Shown one piece after another: positions 63,955 through 64,000 of a stretch of DNA of 64,000 nt. The notes beneath the pieces are model-generated. The model ran no database searches. It was not told the origin of the DNA and saw only the letters and a program-made list of their open reading frames with translations. Position numbers and translations under genes: made by a program. Every line of letters begins with the position of its first letter. Positions within the stretch are counted from its first letter, which is position 1. Origin of the DNA: Xiphophorus maculatus (Eukaryota; Chordata; Actinopteri; Cyprinodontiformes; Poeciliidae). The stretch spans positions 25,588,501 through 25,652,500 of the forward strand of contig NC_036447.1 of the NCBI RefSeq assembly GCF_002775205.1, given 5' to 3'.

Positions 63955-64000
63955 ATGCCCGAACCCGCCAAGTCTGCGCCCAAGAAGGGCTCCAAGAAAG
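63955..64000 (+). CDS. Histone H2B (copy 3, 5' part only)
   Basis: The first 15 codons ([14 protein letters not shown]) match copies 1 and 2. The rest lies beyond the window. Confidence 0.93.
   Translation, partial: MPEPAKSAPKKGSKK

Larger units (their letters stand above)
63040..64000 (+). repeat. H2B repeat unit, copy 3 (cut by window end)
   Basis: Homologous to 40,857 back to about 39,925 in reverse orientation. It includes about 400 bases of upstream sequence that copy 2 lacks. About 50 bases of unmatched sequence (62,988-63,039) lie between it and remnant F. Confidence 0.9.

Overview
The window is vertebrate nuclear DNA from a ray-finned (probably percomorph) fish. It has AT-rich introns with canonical GT/AG splice sites, replication-dependent histone genes ending in stem-loops, and piggyBac, CACTA-type, Tc1-type and L1-type transposons. 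It also holds tandem Siglec/CD22-like immunoglobulin genes of the kind expanded in bony fish. The species cannot be fixed from the sequence alone.

Layout. Positions 1-31,000 hold three CD22-like genes, all on the minus strand. Gene A (<1-5,868) runs off the left edge. Gene B (10,782-22,439) is a close tandem copy of A that looks degenerate and whose first intron carries a CACTA-type element containing a piggyBac element. Gene C (25,438-30,946) is a more diverged paralogue. A candidate two-exon small gene of unknown function lies between A and B (6,724-7,672). A nearly intact 5.5-kb L1/Tx1-type LINE fills 31,860-37,354. From 37,794 to 47,760 lies a histone cluster: divergent H2A and H3, then H2B, H4 and a second H2B. 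An MS4A (CD20-family) four-membrane-span gene sits inside it (42,795-44,640). The two H2B genes are near-identical inverted copies.

From 49,670 CD22-like genes resume on the minus strand. Gene D (49,670-57,487) is complete, with two ITIM motifs in its tail. Gene E (58,687-61,659) is a tandem copy of D at its 5' end but carries a gene-B-like membrane exon and tail without ITIMs. A remnant tail exon of a further gene, F (about 62,415-62,987), stops abruptly at a junction with a third H2B copy (63,040 to the window end).

How the parts fit. The Ig genes share one plan: signal peptide, Siglec-type V domain, C2 domain with the extra cysteine typical of Siglecs, further C2 domains, and a membrane exon, with phase-1 introns between the extracellular exons. 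By family they should be sialic-acid-binding leukocyte receptors. D looks inhibitory. B, C and E lack visible ITIMs and have a basic residue in or beside the membrane segment, so a paired inhibitory/activating set is a reasonable inference. Genes A, B, D and E share an Ets-IRF-like motif upstream of their starts, which suggests a common myeloid or B-cell programme. Repeated duplication, exon fusion, inversion and transposon insertion have reshaped the region, mixing receptor and histone repeats.
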